A DNA stretch of 64,000 nt. It comes from CAYNHF01 sp964397045 (lineage in GTDB: Bacteria > Actinomycetota > Acidimicrobiia > Spongiisociales > UBA5794). Under the pieces are notes generated by a model. It saw only the letters and a list, made by a program, of their open reading frames with translations. It was not told the DNA's origin and ran no database searches. The DNA lies in assembly GCA_964397045.1 (NCBI GenBank), contig CAYNHF010000016.1:1-64000 (forward strand). Reading direction: 5' to 3'. Numbering within the stretch: the stretch's first letter is position 1; every line of letters begins with the position of its first letter. Positions 44,200 through 53,225 of the stretch are shown here, piece by piece. Made by a program: the position numbers and the translations under genes.

Positions 44200-45596
44200 G
44201 AGGCACGCTCGAGCGTCGTCAACGCCGGCATGGTGATCGGCCAATTCCTCCTGGCGTACGCCAGGGCGGCAGCCACGAGGGGAGCCACCGAAGGCCCCCG
44301 CTGAACCCGCGCCGCGTTCAGCCTCACCACAACTGCCCCGCCCACGGTTCCTCGACCCCAACTCAGTGAGACGTTGCCGGACGCTGCATCTTCGACGACC
44401 GCCGCACCGTCCTCTGTGATATCGAGTGACATCTCGAATTCGGTCTCAGGCAGTTCCGGCACCTGATAGAACGCAGCTGCGTTGCGCTGATCGTCTGCGT
44501 GGTCGACCAGCAGTGACTCGAGATCTGCCGGCCGGTAGTCAAGTTGGAGTCCCTCGATCACCGCCCGATGCAATCCCAGCAACGGGAGTCCCTCGAGCCC
44601 GCCCACCGCTCTGCTCAGACCGGCGCCGAAGCGCGGGTTGAGTTCAGTCGGCAGGAAACCCGAACGAGTCATGACCCCATCCACCGTGAAGATCCCTCGA
44701 AACGACGCGTCCGCACCCAGGAGATGACCGACCCGGCGAGCGATCCCCCGCATTTCTCTCCGTTCGGCCGGAGGCGGGTCCCAGAACGAGCCGGTTCCCA
44801 CATACTTGAGTTGGGTTGCGCCCTCCCCAGCTAGGACGAGCATTTCGATGGGCCTTACCGCAATCACCGCATCGTCGAACACCATGCCGGGAATGCTGCA
44901 GGGGACTCCAGCCAGGAACGGCATGACGCGCACCTGGTCACAATGAGCCCGCAGGAACCTGTAGGCCAGCGCGGCATCGCGGGGACGACGCACCCAGCGC
45001 AGATACTCGGCACCGCCGTGCCATCCCTCCCGGTTGTCCCCCACCCAGACCGTGCCGTGGCCCCAGTCGAGTTCCACGGCGGCAGCCGCCAATCCGCTGC
45101 TTTCGATCGCCAGGATGCGCGAGGGTGCTCGCCGCACTCCGGCGTCGTCCCACAGCCGGTCCACGGTCATCTTGTTCTCGAGCGCGATCCACTCGTCTCT
45201 ACGGCTCCCGAACGACAAGCGCCCCCCGATCGACTGCCTGCCCAGCAGGTCCGAACCGAGCACGATGGCCGCGCCCTCCGGATCCCACGCATCCACCCGA
45301 GCCAGCAGGTCCGCAGGAAGATTCGACGTGGCGGCTTCAAGTCCGCGCAGGAATGGCATGAAACGCGACCCCGCATCAGCAGGCAGGTCCAGCTCGAGCA
45401 CGGCCATCTCGGCCTGCGCTTCAGTCGGAACCTCACCCGTTCCCCGTGCACCGGCGATCACGAACGGCCGCTGCGCTCCTTGTGCGAGAAGGTATTCGAT
45501 CTGCGATCGCGCAGCGACGAGCAAGTCGGCCACGACGATGAAACGGGCCCCCTCGTACTGCGGTCTGATCAGATCCGCCCAATACTGCGCATCCAT
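44196..45596 (-). CDS. ATP-grasp domain protein of unknown substrate
   Basis: 466 residues. The ATP-grasp core is visible: NKMTVDRLWDDAGV, VRVMPFLAGVPCSIPGMVF, then the metal-binding end ELNPRFGAGLSRAVGG with Glu and Asn. The N-terminal third has a Rossmann-like preATP-grasp domain. A nearby 86-residue coupled gene is the only partner. Ligase activity on a carboxylate is expected from the fold, but the substrate is unknown. ATG 45596 is 53 bases from the divergent transhydrogenase operon. Confidence 0.8.
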   Translation of the reverse strand: MDAQYWADLIRPQYEGARFIVVADLLVAARSQIEYLLAQGAQRPFVIAGARGTGEVPTEAQAEMAVLELDLPADAGSRFMPFLRGLEAATSNLPADLLARVDAWDPEGAAIVLGSDLLGRQSIGGRLSFGSRRDEWIALENKMTVDRLWDDAGVRRAPSRILAIESSGLAAAAVELDWGHGTVWVGDNREGWHGGAEYLRWVRRPRDAALAYRFLRAHCDQVRVMPFLAGVPCSIPGMVFDDAVIAVRPIEMLVLAGEGATQLKYVGTGSFWDPPPAERREMRGIARRVGHLLGADASFRGIFTVDGVMTRSGFLPTELNPRFGAGLSRAVGGLEGLPLLGLHRAVIEGLQLDYRPADLESLLVDHADDQRNAAAFYQVPELPETEFEMSLDITEDGAAVVEDAASGNVSLSWGRGTVGGAVVVRLNAARVQRGPSVAPLVAAALAYARRNWPITMPALTTLERAS

Positions 45597-45649
45597 GCGG
45601 CGAGCCTACCGATCTCGGCAATCGCTTTCGGATCGGTTACCGTGCCGCC

Positions 45650-46783
45650 GTGCAAATCGGAATCCCGCGAGAGAGCGCAGAGGGCGAGCGCAGGGTGGCG
45701 GCAGCCCCTTCCACCGTCGACACGTACGTCGGCTGGGGCCTCGACGTGGTGGTCGAAGCTGACGCCGGAGTCCTAGCCGGCTTCCCGGACGCCGCATTCG
45801 AGGCGAGCGGCGCCTCGATCGGCAGCCGGGAAGAGGCAACCGGGTCTGACATTGTGCTCAGGGTCGGCCCCCCCACCCCAGACGAAATCCGGGCGATGCG
45901 CCCCGCAGCAATCGTCGCGGGGTTCCTCGATCCGTTCGTATCGGAACCGATCGTGAGCGCCCTCGTCGATGCAGGCGTCACCGGGGTCGCGGTCGAGGCG
46001 ATCCCCCGGATCACGATCGCCCAGGGTATGGATGCACTCTCTTCGCAGGCCAATCTGGCCGGCTACGCAGCTGTGCTCACCTGTGCGCACGCCTCTCCGA
46101 AGCTGGTGCCGATGATGGTCACCGCGGCCGGCACGATCCGACCGTCCAAAGCCCTCATCCTGGGCGTCGGAGTTGCTGGTCTCCAGGCGATTGCAACGGC
46201 TCGGCGACTCGGAGCCATCGTCTCTGCGTACGACGTTCGACCCGAGACCAAAGAGCAGGTCGAGAGCCTGGGTGCTCGCTTCATCGAGGCGCCGACCACG
46301 GAGGCGGACGCGGGTGGATACGCCACCGAGGTCGACGCAGACATCCAGGCACGCCAACACGAGGTGCTGACTCCCTACGTGGCGGACGCCGACATGATTG
46401 TGACAACTGCGCAGATCCCAGGCCGCCCCGCCCCCCTGCTCATCACCCACGAGATGGTGGCAGCCATGCGCCCCGGCTCCGTCATCGTGGACATGGCGGC
46501 GGCAACCGGTGGCAACGTTGCCGGTACCGAACCGGATGTAGTGGTTCGAACTGCGGGGGTGGAAATCCACGGACCCACCAACCTCGCCAGCATCGTTGCC
46601 TTCGACGCGAGCCAGATGTATGCCCGTAACCTCGTGATGCTGCTCGAGCGGATGCGTGGCGAAGACGGGAGCATCGGCATCGACCTGGAAGACGAGATCA
46701 TCGGCGAAGCCACCGTCGTCACCGCAGGCGAGGCGATCCATCCCCGCACCGCCACCCTTCTCGAGGAAGCGCGGCAGGCGTGA
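45650..46783 (+). CDS. pntAA: NAD(P) transhydrogenase subunit alpha, part 1
   Basis: 377 residues. NAD-binding domain I of proton-translocating transhydrogenase. GIPRESAEGERRVAAAP near the N-terminus, SSQANLAGYAAV, and the dinucleotide motif LGVGVAGLQAIATARRLGA with the following acidic residue. It is the soluble part; parts 2 and B follow. GTG 45650. Coupled to pntAB by a GTGA overlap. Confidence 0.94.
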   Translation: MQIGIPRESAEGERRVAAAPSTVDTYVGWGLDVVVEADAGVLAGFPDAAFEASGASIGSREEATGSDIVLRVGPPTPDEIRAMRPAAIVAGFLDPFVSEPIVSALVDAGVTGVAVEAIPRITIAQGMDALSSQANLAGYAAVLTCAHASPKLVPMMVTAAGTIRPSKALILGVGVAGLQAIATARRLGAIVSAYDVRPETKEQVESLGARFIEAPTTEADAGGYATEVDADIQARQHEVLTPYVADADMIVTTAQIPGRPAPLLITHEMVAAMRPGSVIVDMAAATGGNVAGTEPDVVVRTAGVEIHGPTNLASIVAFDASQMYARNLVMLLERMRGEDGSIGIDLEDEIIGEATVVTAGEAIHPRTATLLEEARQA

Positions 46784-47085
46784 GTACGGAGTTCATTGCC
46801 GGGATCGTCGTCTTCGTCCTGGCGGGTTTCGTGGGTCTCGAGGTCATCTCCAAGGTACCGCCGACGCTGCACACCCCCCTCATGTCCGGCGCCAATGCGA
46901 TCTCCGGCATCACGATCGTAGGGGCGCTGATCGCAGCCGGAACCGGATCGGGGACGGCGGCCGCCATCCTCGGTTTCTTGGCCGTCACCAGCGCCACCAT
47001 CAACGTGGTCGGCGGTTTCCTCGTGACCGACCGCATGCTCGAGATGTTCAAACGTAAGCCGCGCGCCAAGCAGGAAAAAACATGA
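46780..47085 (+). CDS. pntAB: NAD(P) transhydrogenase subunit alpha, part 2
   Basis: 101 residues with three membrane helices (domain II): GLEVISKVPPTLHTPLMSGANAISG is the conserved entry segment of the proton channel. GTG 46780 overlaps the pntAA stop and its own stop overlaps pntB (ATGA), so the split three-subunit form is co-translated. Confidence 0.94.
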   Translation: MSTEFIAGIVVFVLAGFVGLEVISKVPPTLHTPLMSGANAISGITIVGALIAAGTGSGTAAAILGFLAVTSATINVVGGFLVTDRMLEMFKRKPRAKQEKT

Positions 47086-48440
47086 CCACGTTGTCCTACC
47101 TGCTGGCGGCGGTGCTCTTCATTCTCGGCCTCAAAATGCTCGGTTCACCACGCACCGCCAGGCGCGGTAACGCGATTGCCGCTACGGGCATGTTGATCGC
47201 CATCGTCGTCACGCTCATCGACCAGGACATCGTGAATTGGGGCACCATCGTCGCCGGGGTGCTCGTGGGCTCGCTCATCGGCGGATTCCTCGCGATCCGA
47301 GTCCAGATGACGGCGATGCCACAACTCGTTGCCGCGTTCAACGGGTCGGGGGGTATCGCCTCCACACTCGTAGCGCTGGCCGAGATCGAGCGTTTTGCGG
47401 GCAACTTCGACACCGAGACTTCGGTCGTCGTGGTGTTGTCACTCGCCATCGGTTCGGTGACGTTCTCCGGGAGCTTCGTTGCCTTTGGAAAGCTCCAGGG
47501 CATCATCACCGGCCGGCCGATCATGCTGCCAGGGGGTCAGGCGCTGAACGCCCTCCTTGCACTGACGATCGTAGGGTTGGGAATCTGGGCAACGGCTTCC
47601 GATTCGGTGGCAGCCTATTGGGCGATCGTCGCCGTCTCGCTCCTTCTCGGGGTCCTGGCTGTGATCCCCATCGGTGGGGCAGACATGCCGGTGGTGATCT
47701 CACTTCTCAACTCACTGTCCGGAGTAGCTGCCGCCATGGCAGGCTTCGTGATCGGCAACGAGGCACTGATCATCGGTGGGGCGTTAGTCGGCGCCGCCGG
47801 CTTCATCCTCACGGTCGACATGGGGAAAGCAATGAACCGCTCACTCGCCAACGTGCTGTTCTCCGGGTTCGGCGGAGCTATCGCCGGTGCCGCCGAGATG
47901 TCGGACAAACCGGTGAATCGCGCCACCCCCGACGATGTTGCGATTGCCCTCTCGTACGCTCAGAGCGTCGTCGTCGTACCCGGCTACGGCCTGGCAGTCG
48001 CCCAGGCCCAGCATGCAGTGCGGGAACTGGCCAACGAACTGGAAGAGCGCGGTGTCGACGTGACGTATGCCATTCACCCGGTCGCGGGCCGGATGCCGGG
48101 GCACATGAACGTCCTTCTGGCAGAAGCGGACGTGCCCTACGACCAGTTGCTCGACCTGGATCAGTCCAATCCGCGGTTCGCCCAAACCGACGTTGTGTTG
48201 ATCATCGGCGCCAACGACGTGGTGAATCCTTCCGCCCGCGACGACGAAACCAGTGCGATCTACGGGATGCCGATCCTCGAAGTAGACCATGCCCAGACCG
48301 TGGTAGTCGTGAAACGCAGCCTCTCCCCCGGCTTCGCGGGGATCGACAACCCGCTGTTCTACGAGCCATCGACCATGATGCTGTTCAGCGACGGCAAGGC
48401 TGCCGTCGAGTCGGTCATCGGTGCGATGGAGCGCGTCTGA
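47082..48440 (+). CDS. pntB: NAD(P) transhydrogenase subunit beta
   Basis: 452 residues. N-terminal membrane domain with about nine helices, then the NADP-binding domain III (about residues 280-452) with VPGYGLAVAQAQHAVRELA and IGANDVVNPSARDD. With the alpha parts it couples proton entry to NADPH formation, complementing the NADPH made by gnd and used by fabG. ATG 47082 overlaps pntAB. Confidence 0.96.
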   Translation: MTTLSYLLAAVLFILGLKMLGSPRTARRGNAIAATGMLIAIVVTLIDQDIVNWGTIVAGVLVGSLIGGFLAIRVQMTAMPQLVAAFNGSGGIASTLVALAEIERFAGNFDTETSVVVVLSLAIGSVTFSGSFVAFGKLQGIITGRPIMLPGGQALNALLALTIVGLGIWATASDSVAAYWAIVAVSLLLGVLAVIPIGGADMPVVISLLNSLSGVAAAMAGFVIGNEALIIGGALVGAAGFILTVDMGKAMNRSLANVLFSGFGGAIAGAAEMSDKPVNRATPDDVAIALSYAQSVVVVPGYGLAVAQAQHAVRELANELEERGVDVTYAIHPVAGRMPGHMNVLLAEADVPYDQLLDLDQSNPRFAQTDVVLIIGANDVVNPSARDDETSAIYGMPILEVDHAQTVVVVKRSLSPGFAGIDNPLFYEPSTMMLFSDGKAAVESVIGAMERV

Positions 48441-48442
48441 CC

Positions 48443-49030
48443 GTGGAGTTCCCAGACGTCGTGCGGCGCCGTCGCATGGTGAGAAACTACACCAACGAAC
48501 CCGTGGATCCTGCGGCGGTGGACCGGATCGTGGCCGCAGGTCTGCAGGCACCGTCCGCCGGACACAGCCAGGGGCAATCGTTCATCGTGGTCACCGACGC
48601 TGCGGTGCGATCCGAGATCGCCACCCTGGCAGACGAACCCTCCTACGTGGCCGCAGGTTTCGACCCCTGGATCTCCCTGGCGCCGGTCCATATCGTGATC
48701 TGCGCCAGCGAAGCCGTCTACCGCGCTCGCTACGCCGAACCCGACAAGGGGGGACCGGACCAGGAGCACGATTGGCCGGTTCCCTACTGGTGGGTCGATG
48801 CCGGAGCGGCAATGATGCTGGTCCTGCTGGCTGCCGTAGACGAAGGCCTCGCCGCCGGTTTTCTCGGCTCACACGCCATGGCAGACCTCAACGCACTACT
48901 GCGGATGCCGGAGGATGTGAACCCAATCGGCATCGTAACGCTGGGGCACCCTGCACCCGACCGCAGGTCCTCTTCGCTGGATCGGGGGCGCCGCCCGCGA
49001 TCAGAAGTGGTCCACCAGAATCACTGGTGA
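48443..49030 (+). CDS. Nitroreductase-family FMN protein
   Basis: 195 residues. The nitroreductase fold is recognised from VRRRRMVRNYTNEPV and AGLQAPSAGHSQGQSFIVV at the N-terminus (FMN contacts) and IGIVTLGHPAPD near the end. GTG 48443 begins two bases after the pntB stop, with GGAG upstream, so it is probably co-transcribed. Natural electron acceptor unknown; no cobamide gene is near, so a BluB role is unsupported. Confidence 0.85.
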   Translation: MEFPDVVRRRRMVRNYTNEPVDPAAVDRIVAAGLQAPSAGHSQGQSFIVVTDAAVRSEIATLADEPSYVAAGFDPWISLAPVHIVICASEAVYRARYAEPDKGGPDQEHDWPVPYWWVDAGAAMMLVLLAAVDEGLAAGFLGSHAMADLNALLRMPEDVNPIGIVTLGHPAPDRRSSSLDRGRRPRSEVVHQNHW

Positions 49031-49045
49031 GTAGACCAGAACCCG

Positions 49046-50116
49046 CTAGCCCGCCACGGCCGTGATCGCTTGATCCAGATCGGCAATCAGGTCACCGACC
49101 GCTTCGAGTCCGATCGACAGCCGGATCAACCCTGGAGAAGCGTACGGATCGGTAACGGTGCGGTGCTCGGCCAGGGACTCGACCCCTCCGAGCGACGTGG
49201 CGACCGCAAAGAGGCGAAGATGAGACACCACCGCTGCTGCTGCCTCGCGGTCACTCATTTCGAAGCTGACGATGCCGCCGAACGCCGTCATCTGTCTGGT
49301 CGCAACGGCATGCCCAGGATGTGACTCGAGGCCTGGATAGTGGACCACCGGCACCCGGTCCGCCAGGTGGGTCGCGACCTCGAGCGCCGTCGCCGACTGT
49401 CGCTCGACTCGCAGCGGAAGCGTCCGGAGCCCGCGCAGGGTGAGCCAGATCTCGAGTGCACCCGGTACGTAGCCCTCGCGGCCCCGCGCTTCGATGAGTG
49501 TGGCCGCCTCATCGGGGTCCGCGGTAACGATCGCCCCGCCCATCGCGTCCGAGTGGCCGGAGATGAACTTGGTGGTCGAGTGCATCACGTAGTCAGCTCC
49601 CAGCTGCAGGGTGCTTTGCAGCACAGGCGTGGCAAACGTTGCATCCACCACGGTGGTCACTCCCCGGGGCCGGTTGACCTCACAGACGGCTGCGATGTCT
49701 GTGATGTGGCAGGTTGGATTCGAAGGTGTCTCCAGCCACTCGACGTCGCCGTCTTCGAGCCGCTCCGGTGGCACCAGTCGCCAGGCACCTTCCGCTTCTG
49801 CCGCTGCGGCCAGCGCCCGGACGCCGTGGTAGCACTCTCCCGGTAGTGAGACCCGACGAGGCCCGAGATGCCGCAGCAGGGCACCGACGGCAGCCATCCC
49901 GGACGGGTAGCAGACCGCGTGGCCGCCTTCGAGTGCGCCGATGACCGCCTCGACGCGTCGTGTGGTGGGATCCCAGTCCCGGCGGTACGACGGTCCTCCC
50001 TGGCTGCGCGTAAACGTAGTGGAGGGGCGCAACGGTGGCGCGATGTCCGGCGTATCACGCAACGCGCGATCGGCGTGGAGGGCAGCCGTGGCGTCTGCTT
50101 CGGATGTGTCTGTCAT
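49046..50116 (-). CDS. Cys/Met-metabolism PLP enzyme (cystathionine gamma-synthase-like)
   Basis: 356 residues of fold type I PLP enzymes. The PLP lysine is in VMHSTTKFISGHSDAMGG; YPSGMAAVGALLRHLG, TPSNPTCHI and the Asp in TTVVDATFATPVLQ are cofactor contacts. It is shorter than typical family members (about 390 residues). The reaction (gamma-synthase, beta-lyase or gamma-lyase) cannot be told. Divergent from the SAM synthetase gene, which suggests a link to methionine metabolism. Confidence 0.85.
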   Translation of the reverse strand: MTDTSEADATAALHADRALRDTPDIAPPLRPSTTFTRSQGGPSYRRDWDPTTRRVEAVIGALEGGHAVCYPSGMAAVGALLRHLGPRRVSLPGECYHGVRALAAAAEAEGAWRLVPPERLEDGDVEWLETPSNPTCHITDIAAVCEVNRPRGVTTVVDATFATPVLQSTLQLGADYVMHSTTKFISGHSDAMGGAIVTADPDEAATLIEARGREGYVPGALEIWLTLRGLRTLPLRVERQSATALEVATHLADRVPVVHYPGLESHPGHAVATRQMTAFGGIVSFEMSDREAAAAVVSHLRLFAVATSLGGVESLAEHRTVTDPYASPGLIRLSIGLEAVGDLIADLDQAITAVAG

Positions 50117-50238
50117 ATCGCCGCGACCCTAGCGAGCTGGATCGATCCGAAGGGACGGCACTCGGCGATGCGATGCCCGACCACGGTTTCGTTACCATGG
50201 CGCACCGTTCACCGGCACGTCCGTTCCCTGGGGAGTCA

Positions 50239-51387
50239 ATGAACCTCGAGATCACCTCACGTTCGCCGTACGCACCACCGGTCGAGTTCGTAGAGCGGAA
50301 GGGCTCCGGCCATCCGGACACCATCTGCGACCACCTTGCAGAGGATCTGGCTCGCAGCCTGGCTCGCAGCTACCTCGAACACACCGGCAGGGTGCAGCAC
50401 TTCAATGTCGACAAGGCGGTCCTTGCCGCTGGTGCCGTTGATGTCGGCTATGGCGGTGGCACCCATCTCACGCCGTCACGATTGGTTCTCGTTGGCAAAG
50501 CGGACTCGGCGGGGGCCTGGCAGCCCGATCCCGAGGCACTGGCCGTTGTGTGCAAGCAGAAGCTGCTCGAGATCCTGCCAAACGCGGATCCAGCGGCGTT
50601 CGAGGTCGAGGTCTGGCTCAACCAGTCCTCCAGCGATCTCAAGAGCGTGGTTACCACGGCGACCGACACCCCGCTGGCCAACGACACCTCCTTCGCCGCG
50701 GTCTCACTGCCGCGTTCACCGCTCGAGACGATGGTGCTGCAAATCGAGCGGTACCTCAACAGCAGCGACTATCGCTCCCGCGTCCCGGTTGGACGCGACA
50801 TCAAGGTGATGGGAGCCCGCGTCTACGACGAGACAACTGCCACCATCGCCATCCCGGTGCTGGCGGGAGCGGTGGAGAACCGATCTGCGTACGACGACGT
50901 CATCACCGACGTCCGCTCCACCGCGAACGCCATCGCCGCCGAGGCATACGGCGGCGACGTCACGGTCGCGGTGAACCAGGCGGACAGCGTCGACTCCGCG
51001 TACCTCACATTGAGCGGCACCTCTGCCGAGGCGGGCGATGACGGTCAGGTCGGACGGGGTAACCGTTTCGGCGGACTCATCACCCCGTATCGCCCCATGA
51101 GCCTCGAAGCCGCAGCAGGCAAGAATCCGGCAGCTCACGTTGGCAAGACGTATCACGCTGTCGCCGCCGACATCTCGACACGCCTCATCGAAGAGACCCC
51201 CGTCACCGAGGGCACGATTCGCCTGCTGAGTTCGATCGGTCATCCGGTGACCGAACCCCAGGCGGCACACGTCGAGGTCTCCGGCGACTATGACGAGGCG
51301 CAAATCGCCGTCATAGTGAAGGAATGCCTGGAGGACTGGCGGGGCGTACTCGATCGGCTCATTGCCGGCGAATACGAGATCTATTGA
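50239..51387 (+). CDS. Archaeal-type S-adenosylmethionine synthetase
   Basis: 382 residues. The sequence does not resemble bacterial MetK; it matches the archaeal family (Pfam AdoMet_Synthase, PF01941): EFVERKGSGHPDTICDHLAE near the N-terminus, HFNVDKAVLAAG, then GTSAEAGDDGQVGRGNR, GLITPYRPMSLEAAAGKN and HVGKTYHAVA. It should make S-adenosylmethionine from methionine and ATP. ATG 50239 follows GGGAG. Kynureninase begins ten bases after its stop; divergent from the PLP enzyme. Confidence 0.88.
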   Translation: MNLEITSRSPYAPPVEFVERKGSGHPDTICDHLAEDLARSLARSYLEHTGRVQHFNVDKAVLAAGAVDVGYGGGTHLTPSRLVLVGKADSAGAWQPDPEALAVVCKQKLLEILPNADPAAFEVEVWLNQSSSDLKSVVTTATDTPLANDTSFAAVSLPRSPLETMVLQIERYLNSSDYRSRVPVGRDIKVMGARVYDETTATIAIPVLAGAVENRSAYDDVITDVRSTANAIAAEAYGGDVTVAVNQADSVDSAYLTLSGTSAEAGDDGQVGRGNRFGGLITPYRPMSLEAAAGKNPAAHVGKTYHAVAADISTRLIEETPVTEGTIRLLSSIGHPVTEPQAAHVEVSGDYDEAQIAVIVKECLEDWRGVLDRLIAGEYEIY

Positions 51388-51397
51388 GCCTCCCACG

Positions 51398-52642
51398 ATG
51401 ACCACCAGAGCAGAGGCCATCGCCTACGACGAAGCCGACCCTCTCGCCGGCGCAGTCACCGAGTTCGTAGTCGCCGATCCCGACCTCATCTACCTCGACG
51501 GCAACTCCCTCGGCCGGCTCCCCAGCCGTACCTTCGCCGCGATCTCCGCTGCGGCCCTGGTGGAGTGGGGTGAGGGTCTCGTGCGCAGCTGGCACGACTG
51601 GCTGGATCTGGGTCAACGAGCGGGAGACAGGCTGGCTCCATTGATCGGAGCCGGCAAAAGCGAGGTCGTGCTATGCGACCAAACGTCCCTCAACCTCTAC
51701 AAACTGGCGACCGCAGCCCTCGATTCGACACCGGGCCGAAGCATCGTCACCGACAACTCCAATTTCCCTTCCGACCGCTACGTCCTGGCAGAAGTCGCAC
51801 ACCGCGCCGGAGGGGTCGTGCGCACCATCGAAAGCGACCCCATCGCAGGACCGACCGCAGCAGACGTCGTCGCCCAGCTCGACGCAGACGTCGGTCTCGT
51901 GAGCCTTTCCCACGTCGCATATCGCTCGGGTGCGGTCGCAGACATGGGTGCAATAACGGCCGCGGCCCACGCCTCGGGTGCGCTGACGCTGTGGGACTTG
52001 AGCCACTCAGTGGGTGCCCTTCCCGTCGAGCTGAACCGACATGGGGCAGATCTGGCGATCGGGTGCACGTACAAGTACCTCAACGGCGGCCCCGGCGCAC
52101 CGGCGTTCCTCTTCGTACGACGGTCCTTGCACGACGACCTGGCCCAGCCGATTCACGGCTGGTTCGGCCACAACGAGCAGTTCCACTTCGCGCCTGACTA
52201 CGAGCCGGCCCCCGACATCAGGCGGTTTCTCGTGGGCACACCTTCCATTCTTTCGATGCAGGCCGCTGTGGAAGGCATCGAACTCTGCGTCGAGCTGGGC
52301 ATCGAAGCGCTGCGACGGAAGTCGCAGGATCTGACCGGACTGTTGATCGATCTCCACGACCAGCGGTTGGCGTCTCGGGGATTCCGGCTGGCCTCGCCGC
52401 GTCAGCCCGATCGGCGTGGCAGCCATGTGACGCTGCTCCACACTGAAGCGTATCGAATCACCAAAGCGTTGATCGATACCGGCGTGATCCCCGACTATCG
52501 CGATCCGGGGGCGATCAGGTTTGGGATCGCCCCCTCCTACATCTCAGCCACCCAGGTGTGGGATGCCGTCGACCGACTGGTCACCATCATGGATACCACC
52601 GCCTACACGACCTACGACGTCGCGCGAGAACGAGTCACCTGA
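51398..52642 (+). CDS. kynU: Kynureninase
   Basis: 414 residues. PLP hydrolase that cleaves kynurenine to anthranilate and alanine. YLDGNSLGRLP near the N-terminus, the aspartate and Schiff-base lysine in LWDLSHSVGALPV and IGCTYKYLNGGPGAPA, and GHNEQFHFAPDY typical of kynureninases. ATG 51398; an upstream GTG-type frame is not needed. No other kynurenine-pathway gene is in the window; anthranilate could feed trpD at 61229, but that link is speculative. Confidence 0.92.
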   Translation: MTTRAEAIAYDEADPLAGAVTEFVVADPDLIYLDGNSLGRLPSRTFAAISAAALVEWGEGLVRSWHDWLDLGQRAGDRLAPLIGAGKSEVVLCDQTSLNLYKLATAALDSTPGRSIVTDNSNFPSDRYVLAEVAHRAGGVVRTIESDPIAGPTAADVVAQLDADVGLVSLSHVAYRSGAVADMGAITAAAHASGALTLWDLSHSVGALPVELNRHGADLAIGCTYKYLNGGPGAPAFLFVRRSLHDDLAQPIHGWFGHNEQFHFAPDYEPAPDIRRFLVGTPSILSMQAAVEGIELCVELGIEALRRKSQDLTGLLIDLHDQRLASRGFRLASPRQPDRRGSHVTLLHTEAYRITKALIDTGVIPDYRDPGAIRFGIAPSYISATQVWDAVDRLVTIMDTTAYTTYDVARERVT

Positions 52643-52755
52643 CGCATTGCAGCACCGGCAAGACGGTCGAGCCTGCTGGTACCGAAAGGGCCCTTTGCCC
52701 CGTTCCGTGCCACCACACCGGGGGTGACGATGATGGGGAGGGTCTGGAGCCACAC

Positions 52756-53163
52756 GTGGTTGATGCGGACACGGGCGCCTACCGAGAACCAACCTTCCGC
52801 GACCGGCTGCCGGACCGCGTTGCGGTCTTCGGCTTCGGCTTCGCAGCCGCGGCCGGCGTCGGCCTCCTCATCGGAGTGTTGCTGAAGGTGGCTATCGCCT
52901 CGGCGATTGGCTATACGATGATCGTGTTCGGTGCGGTGTGGCTTCTCGGCGCCGGCCTCTCGGGTGGTGGATACGCGGTATACGGCATCGGATACGGAGT
53001 CGGCAGAAACCACTACATGCGGGGCGATGGCAACCGGCAAGTGAGCGCCGGACTCCGGGCCGGCTACAACCGCCCCCCCGCCAATCCGGAAGCCTTCTGG
53101 CAGGCGGTGGGCGGCTTCCTCTACATCGCCATCGGTTTCGGCCTGGTTGCGCTCGCCGCATAG
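52756..53163 (+). CDS. Membrane protein, unknown function
   Basis: 135 residues with two adjacent transmembrane helices (about 22-45 and 48-70) and a C-terminal helix (about 115-133); between them a basic GRNHYMRGDGNRQ loop. GTG 52756 has GGAG six bases upstream and is preferred to an extended frame from 52558 that overlaps the kynureninase end. No family recognised. Confidence 0.6.
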   Translation: MVDADTGAYREPTFRDRLPDRVAVFGFGFAAAAGVGLLIGVLLKVAIASAIGYTMIVFGAVWLLGAGLSGGGYAVYGIGYGVGRNHYMRGDGNRQVSAGLRAGYNRPPANPEAFWQAVGGFLYIAIGFGLVALAA

Positions 53164-53225
53164 CCATGGCACCGTGCACGGCGCACAACACGGCACAGCA
53201 TTCCGACCTATCCGGGAGTGCGCGC

